From assembly GCF_000003815.2 (NCBI RefSeq), contig NC_049979.1, positions 19,337,686-19,401,685 of the forward strand: 64,000 bases of DNA. Reading direction: 5' to 3'. The stretch is from Branchiostoma floridae (lineage: Eukaryota; Chordata; Leptocardii; Amphioxiformes; Branchiostomatidae). Positions 32,337-46,306 of the stretch are shown piece after piece; positions within the stretch are counted from its first letter, which is position 1, and each line of letters starts with the position of its first letter. The position numbers were made by a program, and so were the translations under genes. Below the pieces are notes generated by a model that was not told the origin of the DNA, searched no databases, and worked only from the letters and a program-made list of their open reading frames with translations.

Positions 32337-34818
32337 GTTTAGATATAAATTCTGAAAATATTTACAGAGAGCTGATGTTATTTACAATCACCTATATGCT
32401 ATTTTTGGTGAGTGTCAGTTCGGTATCGTTCCTACCAGTCTTGTCGCATTTTACCGTAATGGTTATAGATTACATGTATACATGGCAAAGATGTCATATT
32501 TTGATAAAGTCCGACCCCTTTTGTAATAGCGTTTGAAAGAAGAAGGATTACAGCACGTTACGTGGTTCCCTCTGTTGTGTGTTTTGCGATATATGATGTA
32601 TTTTCCAAATGTTTAGAATGAGAATCTTGAGGCGGGTATTTCGAAGACATGCGGTGTATAGCCTTTTAGCCTTTTCGCTAGGCGTCGCTGTGACTTAAGT
32701 GTGATTCCCTCAGCTCATAAAGAGTGTCAAGTTGAACTCCTTTCTCTGGCCATCTTTGTGAATTATCTATAATCTATTCATAAAGTATCACGGAATTGTA
32801 GGTAAAACGTGAAGCAAGCGACGCATAGCCACGATAAACGCGTCACCCGGCGCATGTGTGGTGCGGATATACCTGTAATGTTGCTGTAGTGAATTAACTT
32901 GCCGCCCGACTCCAGTGGGCGTATTTGCTTGCATTCCCAGCATGCACAGGGACCCGGACCATGGTCCATTGGATAGGATTCCGCTTGCTACGATGTTCAT
33001 CCAGGAACTTGGGGTCTTTTAGCAGAAGTCACAAACTTTGGCCGACCGAACACAAGTCGTTCGGCAGTCAACGGCTGGCTTGGGCACTTTTAGCCCAGGC
33101 ACCCACCTAGCTAGATATGTTGATTCGCGTTTTGGTCGCGCCCATTGGCTCACGTTTGGCGTCTAGTTCGCGGTATTGCCACTTACAGCTTTTGCATTTT
33201 AAGACAAATTCTCCGTTCCAGGTGGCGCATTGGCGTTCCTTGGCGCCAATTGCCGGCGCATTGGCGCGATACGTGATCGCGAAGTCAATCGCCAACAGGC
33301 GCCAACGTACCATGCAGACCAGTGAGATACCCCATTTGATAAGACTGTTATCTAGGATTGGTTTCGCATGGCATTACGGATCAGCTGTCTCGGTCAAAAG
33401 ACCTTACAAGAGCAACCGGTGCGTGAGGTCAGAAATGGCCAACTGAAGCTATTTGGAATGGCTTGTAATGTAATACCCACAAGCTATTGCTCGTATCAAA
33501 CGTCGAACATTTGCAGCTAATGTCAGTTTGCTATAATAGTATTCTACTTTCGCAAACAATAGAAGGCAGCACAATTCACTCAATCTCTCGTACAAAATAA
33601 ACATCAGAAAGCTGTCCTGCGAGAGTACAGTAGACTACGATGTATAGTACGACAGTTTAAAAGAAACAAGTGTAAAGCGTCCATACGTTAGGTGAGGTAG
33701 GGATTTCAAATCGCTCTTCACTCTGCTTTTCGACAAAATGTATACTGTCTATTTCTAGTCAACATCAATTTAGTTCTGCGTGATTCCGCATTGCTGGTTA
33801 GAATTGCTGATGCAAACAAAAGATATAATAACACACATTACATTACAATTATTTGACACTTTATTCTGAATTTGATGTTATTACACGTTATTACAGTGTG
33901 AGCATCAGTTATAAGATGATGCATTAAATGTTCGATGAAAATTATATTCAATCAATCAGCTACCTAACCGTTTAACAAGTATATAGAATCTAGAAACACT
34001 CATGGTGACAACCTTTAACATTATGCAGTACGCTGACTAACATTCGCACATATGCAGAGGCTACTTTAGGTAGGATCGAGGGGTGAATAATTACAAGAAA
34101 CACTTCACGTCAGCATTTCTAAAAATCCTTTAGAAGAGAAATATGACGTTGAAACTTTTAACTGCTGACTGACCTTAACAATACATTAAATTTTATCCTC
34201 ATCCTGACTAATATAGAAACATTTCTTCTGGTCAACATTAAGCTGCCAAATACGCATCAAATATGACTATGAGAGACAGCAATCAACTCATATGTTTCAA
34301 ATTGAAATGAAAGTGTTTAGCAATTGCATGTACTTTATTGTATTACATGTGTATATAAACTTCAAAGCTATTGACTGTAAGATACTAAATAGCTCACGTA
34401 TTTATTTAATCTTAATCTAAAGAAAAGTTATTTGGAGATTGCCGTAATAAACAAAAATATCCTTAGTTAAGTCAATTTTGCACTATTGTTTCTTTATGGT
34501 ACATGTGTATCATAAGTCAGTCACATAATGTAATTCGGTAAAGAGTATCTATTTTCTCAAGAGAAATAAAGTGTGTCACTGGAGGAGAGTCACCCTTCAG
34601 TTTTACATGTAGGCTTCATGATATCTAACAGTAACTAGGGTAAGTGGCACATTAACATCAATTTGACTACCTGACTAATATTAATGTAAATACAATATAC
34701 GACTGATTGTTAAGTCATGTTGATAGTCAAATCAATTGATTAGTTAGCTTGTTTTTCTAGAGGAAGTAACAGTGGCAAATATTATTAGCATTGGGTTTTT
34801 GGGATGCATATTTTGGCT
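32337..34818. other. Intergenic region
   Basis: Convergent spacer between TNFR-like gene B (plus) and the Mieap-like gene (minus). At 33220-33310 there is a cluster of ttggcgcc and gccaac words that can pair with each other (cattggcgttccttggcgcc and gccaacaggcgccaac). I see no coding exon; the open frames near 32925-33446 lack splice context and family features. Confidence 0.45.
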
Positions 34819-37800
34819 CTAGACTTCACTATCCCCAGTGACCACAATACCCTTACAGGCGACTTTGCCATTCAGGTTGTAAAGCAAAGTTGGCCACAAG
34901 TAATGACGGATCCTTGTACTAGTGGCAGATTTACTTGTGGAAGACTGCTTATTTGACTGCTCATGCTTCATCTTATCAAATGTCCTATCATTATACTGAA
35001 TGTGCATGGATGGGGTCTGCACTACTAGTTGCCAGGCCAACTTGCAGCAATCTGAAATGAAGTTCTGCACGAGCCGCAATTTCTTGAATAGCAGACTTCT
35101 CTTCTCAGGTGGGTATCTCTTCTCAATGTCTGACAGAACATCCTACAAGAAAGATCATCATTAATGTTGAGTGTTATGATAACTTTTATGACTTTTGTCA
35201 ATTCCGGGTAAGGTTTTCTCCAAGATACTTCTTGACAGAATGAAGGAAAGAATCCCAGTTTGGTTTCAGAAGTGGTAGGGGCACAGTTGATGCCATATTT
35301 GTTGTAAGACAAATCCTGGAGAAAGCTAAGGAAAGAAAGGTTAACCTTCACTTCCTCTTCATTGACTTCAAGGCCGCCTTTGATACAGTATGGAGGAAAG
35401 CTCTATGGAAAATGATGAGAGATTGGGGTAGAGGCAAAAATTGTAAATATTATTGAAGAACTGTACAGGAACACTCAAAGCGCAATAACAATCAATAGAC
35501 AGATCACAAACTGGTTCCAAGTCGGTGTAGGAGTCAGACAGGGTTGCCTCATGTCCCCAGTCCTTTTCAACATATTCCTGGAGTTTGTTATGGATGAGCT
35601 GAAAAGTCTTGACACAACATTTCAACTCCATGATAACCTATCCACAGAGGAAAGGTATGCAGATGACACTACACTTATAGCAGCTATATTCAGTAAACTT
35701 CAGCTCTCGACAAATGAGCTCGAAGTAGCATGCAAGAAATGGGGCTTGAAAGTGAATGCAGCAAAGTGTAAAGTCATCTCTAGTATAGAACAAGAAAACA
35801 TCTCCATAGAGGGTACAAATGTTGAAAAAGTCCCTGAGTTTGTTTTCCTAGGAAGTGTTGTACCTGGCACCACAAATGATATAAAGAGAAGGATCTCCCT
35901 AGCCGCATCCGCATTTGGTAGGCTAAGGAAAACAGTTTGGAACTGCAAGGGTTTCAGTAGATGTCTTAAAATGCGTCTTTTCCAAGCACTTATACTCCCT
36001 ATTGCCACTTATGCATGTGAAACCTGGACTCTAAAAAAGTCTGATGAGATTCTCCTGTTAGCTTTCGAGATGATATGCCTAAGGGCGATTCTCAGTGTGT
36101 CACTCCGGGACCATATTCCGAATGCTGAAATAAGAGCGAGACTGGGTATAGAAAACACCATCGTCGATGCTATCAGACTCAGAAGACTAAGGTGGTTTGG
36201 TCACGTGGTGAGAAGGCCACCAAACACACTAGTCCACAAGGCATACTATCAAGATTTCCAAAAGTCCAGGACACGGGGGAGACCCCCGAAGCGATGGAGG
36301 GACCAAATTGCAAAGGACATCGGACAGAGTATCAAGTTTGCGGAAATGAGTGCGAGGAACCGTGCAATCTGGAGAAATCTTACGGAGGGGAGCAAGGGGC
36401 CAGCCACTGGCCTAGGCACGTAGGCAGGTAGGCAGGTTATGATAAGTATCTTGCCCAACTTATGATGACTCATGTGAATGACTAACGAATGTACATTGCA
36501 ATGATTGCTATAAATGATCCTTTTCACTTATGTTGCTATCAATCTAGAGTTTGACAATTTCAATAACAACTAAATTCACATTTATTTGACTTGTGATGAT
36601 GTGGATGGATGCGTTAATCAACGTCACCTGTGGTTAGTCAAAATCTCTTCTACAACTGTAGCAAGATTGTATGAAGCCAAAATGTGCATAATGGTAGTAA
36701 ATATGTGCCGTTTTCCTATTATTGAGCGTCGCACCATCCTCTTCCTTGGCGTTTTTAATTCATGATAATGTAATCATGACTCCGATTCTACCATGATAGT
36801 AAATGAAGTAGCCAGTTCAACGACTTGCATTATGGTTTGCAATGAACATAATTTTGAGAAGCAAACAGTGGTTAATATCAAAATGTGAAGGAAATACAAG
36901 ACATTGTGATATTCTTATGACAATACCTTTAAGTCTTAAGCTTTTCGATAATAAGCACTGTGTTTGCCATAGCATCATCGCTTGATTGGATTCCTTTGCC
37001 CCAAAAACCAAAGAATGATTTTGTGATGGTGCGATGTTCAATTACAGAACAAAGGTGCATATTTAGGCAAGTACCTGGTACTTAAGTTAATCATGTTAAT
37101 TGAGTTATAATATCTCTACAATACTACATTTTGGTGTCATAGGGCTTTGAAGTTTATAAATTTATGCATGTCAAATTTAGCACTTAAACCATTTAGTAGT
37201 GGTGTACTACACATTTGATACTCAATAATTGATATATTTAGCACCTCTTTCATAGCCGTGATGTCAACACTGCGTGATGTCCTCCTCAGATAGGCAGATA
37301 TGCTATCAGTGATGTTCTTAATGTCTGCATCTCTACGGCGTTTCTCCAATTCAGGTGTTGTGGTGTATTTGAAGTAAACTTCAATCTGGAATGACATGAA
37401 TGAAATACAATGTCAGTCAGTTACGTTTAATCTACATACCAGTCTATAATGCATCCTGTTAATAAGTGTCTTATGTTCTGGACATGCCATGGTCACAATT
37501 GGCGATATAAGGATATGCACCAGGGGTGTTTTATGGAAGACTTTGACAGAGGGTGAATCAAAGGATGAATGTATTTTCATGAACATTCCTACTATTAATG
37601 TTATGTCCCCATTTTCATAATCGTAACATGTTTGTCTACATGTATGCAGTGCAGTCAAAATGAAATTTTCCATAACAGTTTTCATATTTACTTTTCTGTG
37701 CAATCTATGTTCACAACGCAGCTTAGATAAATATGATATTATTATGTATAACATACAGGTTCTTCGCCTGCTTGCTGCTTTTGCTGTGATTTTACTGATG

Positions 37801-40800
37801 GTGTGCGAAGAGATGTTGGATTCACCAAGGTCCTTGGAATATGCTCTCGTACACTTGTGATTGCCACCGTTGCAACTTCAAAAGCAACCTGTTTGAGACA
37901 GAATATAATGACATCATCAAAACGTTACTGAATAATCTATTTACCCCATATTGGTAAAATCATTATGACAATAGCCATACTATAATGGCAACCTTTTTAA
38001 ATCAGATAGTCTGGGTGTACAAAAATGGACAGCTCCAAACGGTCTGTTAAACTATGCAAGCCATACATTACCACAGCTTAATTTTCGCGATAGCTCAAAA
38101 TACACATTTTTTTCGCTGGAAATGTCTATTTTCAAATTGTAGTCAATAAAGCAATGCATAAGCATACAGTTGAAAAAGGGAAATATCTGGAAATAATTTC
38201 TTTCTCTTTCATATTTGCTTACCCAGTAATGAGCAAATCTAATTGCATTTATTTTCTGATTTTGATATCCAGTTCATGAACTAAAGTCATATGTCAAGTT
38301 TTGTTAATATAATGCCAATTAGTGCACTTGTACATATGCTTGTTCATGTACCATTCATGTGACTGCCATTTTTCAGTTACTCGACGTTATGACACAGAAT
38401 TGCCTGTAATAAACAATTTTGATAGAAGTTTTCAGTAAGCTCCCTCGCTATTAACCGAGAAGGAAGGTAGTACGCATGTAGATTTGTACACTATGGCATT
38501 ATGTATGAAAAATATGGCATGATATGTCACATTATGGCAAAAATACTATCAGATGTTGTAACAAATTGGTAAAGTTATCTACATGTATGTGCTGAAGTAC
38601 GAGGGGACCAATAGATTCGGAGACTCATCGAGAAAGAAGAAACGTAACACACATTTCGGGGCATAATCATGTACTACTAGTAGTATGAAGTCTGTTATCA
38701 ATATCCACCAAATTTCAAATCATTGACAGTAACGTTACGTAGTTGCTACTTTCTAGTCGATGTTCTTTTGAATATCAGTAGGTAAGTCGTGAGTTGAACA
38801 AAAGTGAACTGTGATCAGGGCTATGTGCGTCGAGTTCCTCATGTCATAAAATCTTTAAAGACAATTGTTTCATGAGGATTCCCTATATAAAAAGCAGTCA
38901 ATTTCTGCCAGTGGGTTTCGGCAGAGCAAGTTGATTTGCAGTATGTGTACCGCAGGTCATGCTTTCCCTTCTCCCTGACCTAACATTACTTCGCGATTAC
39001 AAAATAATGGTCCGAATGACTTGATGACATCCATGAAAGGTTTTGTACTTTGTATGAAATTAAATTATGCACCTTATTTCTTGGTGAGGTACAGACCTTA
39101 TATACCCTTGTAGATTATGCAGAGTTGTACGATGTACTTTCTCCACAAAAGTCAAATGTTGGACATGCTGTAAACATACCTCAAATATCTCACAAACAAG
39201 CCTATGATTTGCATAGTGCTTATCTGGGAACTCTTTCTGAAGTGCATCGACTGCATCCATTCGATCTCCATCAATGAACTGGGTATAGAGTTGCCCAATC
39301 TGTGTTGGCCTGTTGGGATCTGTGATGTCCTCCACATTCTGTCGGTCTCTAACAGCACGTTCAGATGCCACACTTGCTGTGCTACAGTAGGTCGTCAAAA
39401 ATAAGAATTGATTTAAAAACTAGAGTTCGGCGACCTCATACCTTCATGAATATTTAGAGCTTTTGTTAATTTCATGCAAATGACTTAACATTAACATGAT
39501 TTATGCATTGTGTTGTTCATCATTGAATAACGTACAGTACACATGTCACAAGTAAAATTACCCAAATTCAGATCATTAATGATTAAGTTGTTTTGCATTT
39601 TTTGCATTAATTATGCAAATAAGTTCCTCATTTGCATATTTGATATCTACATATGTTCCACCGATTATAATTAACAAGTGTTACATTTATCGAAGTCCAG
39701 TTATTGCAAACAATGGAATTATACAATTTCCTCATTGATTATCCAAATTAAGTCCTCATTTGCATAAAATGCATATCATTATGAACATCTTTGCCCAAGC
39801 TACCTGCATACGTAAAATGCAGGTAATCCGTCGTTCCTTTCTGCAGTTATCCTTTTTGGAGTGTCTTGACAAAAAAGCCCCTGCAGTTCCACAATTATAT
39901 GTCAGGGGACTAAAGCTTGCCCACTTTGTCATGACGCTAAAAGCTATCTTCCACCCAAATGTCACGACCATATCACGTCCAGGACAAGAGATACATTGAA
40001 AAAAAACTGCAATGATTGAATATTCTCATTAATTATGCAAATGTACCCCTCTTTTGCATAATTAGTATTTTATCTTGTACAAAATTGTCCAACCATACCA
40101 ACATACAAAAAAATGTGAAAATCCGTTGTTCCCTTCTTGAGTTATCCTCGTCAGAAGTTTTTGACAAAATGCCCCTGCTATCCCCAGAATAGCCGCTAGG
40201 GGGGCAAAACTTATGTTGCTCATTTCTGAGCACAAGAGCTATCTAACACCTCAAAAATCGTGACCATAGCTTGTTCAGAACATGAGATGGCAAAACCGGA
40301 AGTTGCGCTGCAGTACCAAGGGGAGCCGCTAGGGGGCCCAAAATCTAATCCTTTCCAGCTTTTATCACACCCTACCAATACACAAAGTATGAAACCAATC
40401 CAGCCAACCGTTCTTGAATTATCTTGTTTACACACAGACAGACACACAAACGCGGGGTAATATATAACCTCCATGACATTTCATGGAGGTACAAAAACAC
40501 CTCATAGTAAATGGGAACGATATCAACAGGAAGAAGTCTCTGATTCTTATGTGTCACCGATAGAATTGACCAACCAATCAATTATATTGTTCTCAGGTGC
40601 AAGCTTCAGTGAAAATGTGGTCATGTGAGTGTCTTTGACCTTGAGGAGGATGCACTCAGTAGACAAAAAGTGAAAGTGTCATTGGATTGCTTAAAAGCTT
40701 GGAAAATGACTCAGTGAAAGAAAGGCAGGCAAAACAAGAGGTCTCATATCTATGTGAAATATTTAAAGGTAATACCAAGTTCTTTGATCGAAAGTTTCTT

Positions 40801-43800
40801 GCCGATTATTCAGAAAAGGTTGAAATTAGCATAATCTAAATATATTGCCCATTTGGGATCTACTGTAAATCTTGAACTGTTCGCGCTACTTTTATTTTTA
40901 AAAAATTGTGGTTTTCACCTTGGCGTCTCATCGGTAAAATTCTGACACCCCGCGCGAATATGTGATTGGTCTTTCGCCCTCCCCTTGCTACCAATCCCCG
41001 CCACACGCGTACGCACCCCCGCCCGACGATTCAGCAAGAAATGTCGAAAACACCCAGTCTAGTTATGGTTAAAACAAGAAAGCTTCTCAAAAAAGCTGGC
41101 TGGTGCGTATTTTGGAAAAAGCCTGGATGTTAAACAAAATCACATGAAAAAAGAGTTTTTAAACATCGAATTACTGAATTGGTCTGTCTTCTATTAAAAA
41201 AACATTACCTGAGATTTGTCTAACAAAGAAAAAAAATGACATAAGTGGGGATCGAACCCACGAATTACGGCTGCAGAAGCAAATTGCTACCTTCACCCAG
41301 TGCCGTAGGCCCTTAATCCACGGTGACACCATTACGTCATCGGGCGTATAGAAGGGTTTGGTTAAATTGAGTCGTAGTGGATCCATGCATTCATGCATTC
41401 GTTGGTTGGACTAACCGCTTCTCTCGCCAATAATTATCTTTAAAGAATGAAATGCAAATATTGACAGCTGAAATATCCTTTATTGCGTTTTTTCGTGTGA
41501 CTTTCCCTTTGAACAGGCGTTTTGCTGCGGTCCAACAAAGGATAAGACAAGAAGGGCTTGCTTGATCCATGCATCCATGCATGCATCCATGCATGGATCC
41601 ATTGACCCGCTTCTCCTGTCTCAGAGCTGGTGCTACGCACCAGCAAAAATAGTATGAACTTTATTGCTCGACATTTGTACAATGTATGGCAACGACTGTT
41701 ACACAAAGTACAAAATAGGTTTATAGAATAAGACTTAATATCCTAAGTAACATAACAAGAAGGGCTAACACAAGTCTTTGATATAGTGTTACAATCGAGT
41801 TGGGCTATACATGAGTTTCATTACTCTTTCTAATAGCAAAGCAGTCTTTTATATATTTGCCTATCTTTGTTAAATACATTCATGGGCGACTTTTCAGTCA
41901 GCCTTGTAATCAACCTCCTGGAGCTCGGTTGGGTTTTGGTGTGAACGCGCGTGTCACTCCACCATACCCGTAGGCATGTATGGTATGGGTAAGATATTGT
42001 TTTCGCCACGTTCTTCTTCTTATTCTCCTGGCATATAACATTCTTCAAATCTTCAAATGGATTCATCTTCGTCGATTCTAGGCCGAACGACCTGAATTTC
42101 GGCACGAGGATAAAGTGGGCCAATAACGCCCCCCTCCGTATTTCTAAGTTTTTTGGCCATATTCAGACCAAAACTATATAAGTTTGCCCCTTGTATGTGC
42201 TCTGGTATTACAACGATCTAATCCGAAATTTGGTATAGGTATACATGGGACATTTACTCAAGGCAAATATAACACAAATTCAACCCAAATATAATAACAC
42301 TTCAAAACAAGTTATCTTTTTAATTTTGGGGTGGGTCCCTCCCGCGGCGTTCCAATGAAATGACCCCACCTGGTATTTGTGGGGCGAGGTGAAGGTGTGA
42401 GTGATCACTAATCAATTGATTGAGTTATCCAATAGGCATGCAAAGTTTAGTATTAGCGATGGCCTGATTGGTTAACTCGGATTCAGCCATTATTATCATG
42501 TGTGTCTGTTTAATAATATTACATGGAGAGAGATAACGCATGTTGTTTCGTTTGCACCATAACCTTGTTGATATGCAATGTAATGTTTCAGAAATCCTTT
42601 TTGACACCGTGGAACAGTCGTTGACTTTGATGAGTGTGAGCTGACCGGAATTTCACAAAGAAGATCTATGTGGGATTTGTCCGGCACATCAGCTGTCTGT
42701 CAGATGAGACTCCATACCATGCAGATGTGAGGCTACGGCTTTCTACACTGGTTCTGCACTTGTTACTGTTCCGTGTTATAATTAACGCATACCTGGATAT
42801 AAATGGAGTCATGCAAATCATGAGCTAGTTTGGATAATCAATGAGGAAAGTTGATAAATCCACTGCATTTTATGATAGAATTCTCAAACATGTGGTAACT
42901 GAGATAGAGAGGAGTATCGATAGATATCAATTCTGCAAATAAAGCCCTAATTTGCATAGTTGGCAAAGTAATGACATAACGGCATTGCGGCATTTGAAAT
43001 CTATTAGGGCGTCATTTAAATAACTTATGAGCAAATGCTACAATAACCGTCTTTGCTAAGATGAGACTTTCATGGTGAGATTCTATTTTTGTCTGGGGGA
43101 TCTGTGTCCGTTTCTTTGCACCCACAAGTCAAGATCCTATGATACTGATTACCTTCACCAAGAAGGTTATATTTTGGGTATATCATTTGTGTTGTGTCCC
43201 AATATGTAGGTCAATCGTATATAACATGAGTAGCTGTGGATGGAATTTCATGATATTTGGTATTTGAGTAGTGGTTGCAAGAACGAAGGTATTGTTTAAA
43301 AACGGTTCACCTGGCACTATTCGTCGGGACTGCAGCGGGGTGAGATTGTGTATGTGTACGGTTGTGTACAAGATAACTTGAGTCGTTGTGGATCGTTTTG
43401 CATGGTATTTGGTAGTTATTTAGCGGTTGGGAAACCGAAGGTCAAGTTCGATAATGGGTCCCCTAGCGGCTTGCTAATGTACTGCAGTGGAACTTCAATT
43501 TCTGATATCTTGTGTCTTGGACATGCTGTGGTCGTGATGTTTGAGTGATAGATAGCCCTTGTGAGTTTGGGCCTCCTAGCAGCTTGTTCGAACTGCAGGC
43601 GCCGATTTCCTTTCAAACTTTGGACGAGAATAACTCCAGAACGTGTAGACGGATCGTCATGATTTTTGGTATGTAGATTGCCCAAATGACAATGTACACA
43701 ATGAGATACTAATTATGCAAATCAGTAGCTAATTTCCATAATCAATGAGGAAAGTTTGTAAATCTACTGCATTCCATGATAGGACTTTCAAACTTGTCAC

Positions 43801-45164
43801 ATTTGTAGCTGTGAAAGAGAGAAATACATATAAATTATGCAAATGACGACCTCATTTGCATAATTAATAGGAAAATATCAATGTGTTGACGGATCGTCAT
43901 GATTTTTGGTATGTAGATAGCCTCAGTGAAGACTTACGTAATGAGATGCTAATGATTAATGAGGAAACTTCATACATCCACTGCATGCCATGATAGGACT
44001 AAAATTGTCATATATGTACAAGTAACAGAGGAAGAGGAAAGAGAGTAGGAGGTGTATGTTAGGGTCCCTACCGGCTTTTTTTAAACTGCATGAGCCGCTT
44101 TACTTTCAGACTTTGAAAGAGAATAAGTCAAGAAAGGATGAACGGATTATCATGATTTTTGCTATGCTGATACAATTTGATATTGATTATGTACATTGGG
44201 ATCTAATTTGCATAATTAATGGTGAAATTTTATCAACCCACTCCGTTTCATAACTCAGGATAACTCAAGAAAGGATTTTCATGATTTTTGACATGTAGGT
44301 ACCTTAGACAATTTTGTACAAGACAAAATACTAATTATGGAAGATAGGAGGACATTTGCATAATTAATGAGAATATTCTATCACATGATATGGTCTTGAC
44401 ATTTGGGTGGTAGATAGCTTTTAGCGCCATGACAAAGTGGGACAAGTTTTCATCTGCGTTTTTGTCAAGATATTCCAATGAGGACAACTACAGAGAGGAA
44501 CGACGGATTGTCATCATTTTAGGCATGCAGGTAACTTAGGCAAAGATGTTCATAATGATATACATGTTATGCAAATCCTTTGTTTTGAATAATTGAACTT
44601 CAATAAATGTAACAGATGTAATTTATTATAGATGGAACATAAGCAGATACCAAATATGCAAATGAGGAATTTATGTCTTCAGTCATCATTTTACATAACA
44701 AAAATGGTTTATTTGGCGAAGGTATGTGTTCGTAGAACTCTAGTTGTATACTTAGTCTGTCATTCATTTGTCGGTAGTTTAAGTGGACATTAAACACCTT
44801 TGCCATATCACACATGATTACCTTACGGAGGATTGTGTCCTATGGACTCTTGAATACTTAAAAGTATTCATTCAGCAGCAATATCCTACATCAGATTCCA
44901 GGGGATTGTTTACGTTAAAACACGAGACAATGTATATGAAAGACCTCACCGTTCTTTCAGGTCCTGTAATTCCGCCGACAGTCTCGCGTTCTCTGACAAC
45001 AGGTGGGACATATCTTTGCTCCAACTGCCCACTGCCCATGTCAGATTACTAGCCAATGAACCTGCAAACTCATTCATCTTTCTTGGTAGGGCATGTTTCA
45101 TATCTTGTTCAGCTGGATCTGACATTTCCAGAGTTGGCTGAGCACGACCAGGCACAACCGCCAT
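34819..45164 (-). CDS. Mieap/SPATA18-like protein (mitochondria-eating protein C-terminal domain)
   Basis: Five exons on minus: 45164-44950, 39381-39180, 37888-37757, 37385-37245 and 35142-34819; 1014 nt, 337 aa, every junction GT-AG and in frame. Exon 1 ends in a heptad-like helix (SHLLSENARLSAELQDLKER). Exon 2 has DPNRPTQIGQLYTQFIDGDR and the last exon has CCKLAWQLVVQTP and YLWPTLLYNLNGKVACKGIV, which I recognise as the layout of the Mieap C-terminal domain. In vertebrates Mieap acts in mitochondrial quality control and in spermatogenesis. At 337 aa it is shorter than vertebrate Mieap (about 540), mainly at the N-terminal coiled coil, so further 5' exons are possible. In-frame ATGs upstream reach 45221. 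Family call moderate; gene structure stronger. Confidence 0.65.
35180..36440 (+). mobile_element. RTE-like LINE 3' half
   Basis: Reverse transcriptase with QFGFRSGRGTVDAIF, FIDFKAAFD (motif A), GVRQGCLMSPVLFN, YADDT (motif C), FLGSVVPGTT, YACETWTLKK and RWFGHVVRRPPN, ending RGRPPKRWRDQI and a short open frame to 36423. A frameshift near 35430 and stops before 35240 break the frame. It ends with a short tandem gtaggcagg repeat, a usual RTE-type tail. It lies in the last intron of the Mieap-like gene in the opposite orientation. It belongs to a different subfamily from the LINE at 15.6-18.7 kb. Confidence 0.85.
39419..40491 (-). mobile_element. Interspersed family R, copy a (reverse)
   Basis: In minus orientation it starts with the hairpin CCTCCATGA-n-TCATGGAGG (about 40468-40489) and ends GCCGAACTCTAG followed by T (39419). 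The interior has repeated phrases shared with the other copies: ctagggggc, aattatgcaaat, catttgcataatta and gtttttgacaaaatgcccct. It lies in intron 1 of the Mieap-like gene, ending about 35 nt before the exon 2 acceptor. Confidence 0.65.
41236..41345 (-). mobile_element. tRNA-derived SINE
   Basis: On the minus strand, TGTCACCGTGGATTAA fits a Pol III A box and GGGTTCGATCCC is a perfect B box inside a T-arm-like stem (GTGGG..CCCAC). They are about 60 bp apart, followed by a T-rich tail. The acceptor stem does not pair and the anticodon arm is poor, so it is not a functional tRNA gene. It lies in intron 1 of the Mieap-like gene. Confidence 0.65.
41564..41599. repeat. ATGCATCC palindromic repeat
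   Basis: Near-palindromic run of catgcatc units between two GATCC sites; a related run (ggatccatgcattcatgcattc) occurs at 41380-41400. Both runs are followed within 40 bp by ccgcttctc, so the pair may mark the arms of one repeat unit. Confidence 0.5.
41645..42123 (-). mobile_element. LINE 3' end, second copy
   Basis: Same family as 1862-3085. The minus strand encodes a LINE C-terminus (KDRQIYKRLLCY near the end), then a stop, a 3' UTR and AATAAAG near the tail at 41660. It lacks the DNA transposon found in the 1.9 kb copy, and so serves as the empty-site reference. It is in intron 1 of the Mieap-like gene. Confidence 0.65.
43145..44744 (+). mobile_element. Interspersed family R, copy b (longest)
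   Basis: Starts ttaccttcaccaagaaggtt (a hairpin-like end) and ends GTAGAACTCTAG followed by T. Inside are several diverged copies of a unit of about 200 bp: cggatcgtcatgatttttgg, tatgtagat, aattatgcaaat and catttgcataattaatgag. Some half sites occur three or more times, so the interior is a degenerate tandem array. It lies in intron 1 of the Mieap-like gene. Confidence 0.65.
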
Positions 45165-45221
45165 TACTGAAGTACGGGATTTGTAAGTCGTGTGCCGTGC
45201 ATGCCAACTTTGTACTGCCAT

Positions 45222-46306
45222 GTAATGAATACCCCAGAATAGGTTGTGAGAATATTAGCTATGATCAGACATGCAGGGAATTGGTACTTGACACATGAAC
45301 ATGAATATGGCAAGATTTTCACGACAGTTCGAAAGCAGAATGACGCAAATTGATATGCATAGATCTATCCACATAGTGATCAATATTTCAAGAAACCTTA
45401 GATAGAATAGCTATAGAGCTAACATCACATTGTGTAATCTAGGAAACATGAGCGGAAGATTGCGCTGAATACGCAGTAAAATTAATATAGATTCAGGTTG
45501 GCTAAGTCATTCTCGCGCAGAGAGCGCTGTATATATGGAACCTCACTTTAGCACGTGTAGCTAGTGTTGACTTCACTTTCTTTTCTCAAATATGAAACTT
45601 TTTTCTCAGAAATTGTCCGAAGCTATTCATGAACAGGAATTTCTCCGTACTCTTAGAGGCCTGAACAAACAATTACGTCAGATGTTGAAAGAAACACGGA
45701 GAGTGGCGAAACTATATCAAATAACTGGCCTACGTCTAAGTCTAAGCCACTTGAGAATTAAAGGTGTTGTAGAACTTTAAAGCTAAGCTAACGCACCAAA
45801 AGTTATTTAATAAGTCGTCGTACAGGTAATTTTGTTTTCTATTGGCGAATTCGAAGCGAAATTGCTAGATTATAAATTCGTTTGCATTCTCTTCTTTGAA
45901 ATCTGTTGTGAAGTTTTTGCGGCATTCAGTGCTGTGTACGACTTAAAATTGTCATTTTAACTATTACACTATCCTACTTTATGCACATGACACACTTATT
46001 GAGAACAGAGTTTGTTAAACGTGGTAGTTATATCCATGTGTCAAGTGTACTGTATACCTGCGTATCGTAATATAAACATGTCGGTTGAACCGTGAAACAA
46101 GACATTAAGCTGTTTTGTCGCCATCTACTGCTAACCCCTCTGTACATAATGGGAGCAAACAGTAAAAGGGGAAAGTTTACCGTTACCTATTGTCACAAAA
46201 ATAGCCTGGACTTTCCGTCCGCCATCTTACGACGTGTGACGCCTACGTTTTCAGGGCGTTATTGCTCACATAACACGGTTAATTCCCAGAGAGGGACGAC
46301 AGACTC
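45222..46306. other. Divergent spacer between Mieap-like and HSPA12-like genes
   Basis: About 1.1 kb between two start codons in opposite directions, so it should contain both promoters. A 62-codon plus-strand frame at 45592-45780 could encode a Lys/Arg/Leu-rich amphipathic helix, but it has no family resemblance and no supporting context. The segment before 46307 is probably the HSPA12-like 5' UTR. Confidence 0.45.

Noticed and set aside
32925-33446. Overlapping frames on both strands as a gene
   Set aside because: No recognisable motif, no convincing exon borders, and a locally repetitive ggcgcc composition.
41236-41345. Functional tRNA gene
   Set aside because: A and B boxes are present, but the acceptor stem does not pair and the anticodon arm is poor; a SINE head explains it.
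45592-45780. 62-codon helical peptide gene
   Set aside because: Short, no family resemblance, no splice or polyadenylation context, and located in a divergent promoter region.
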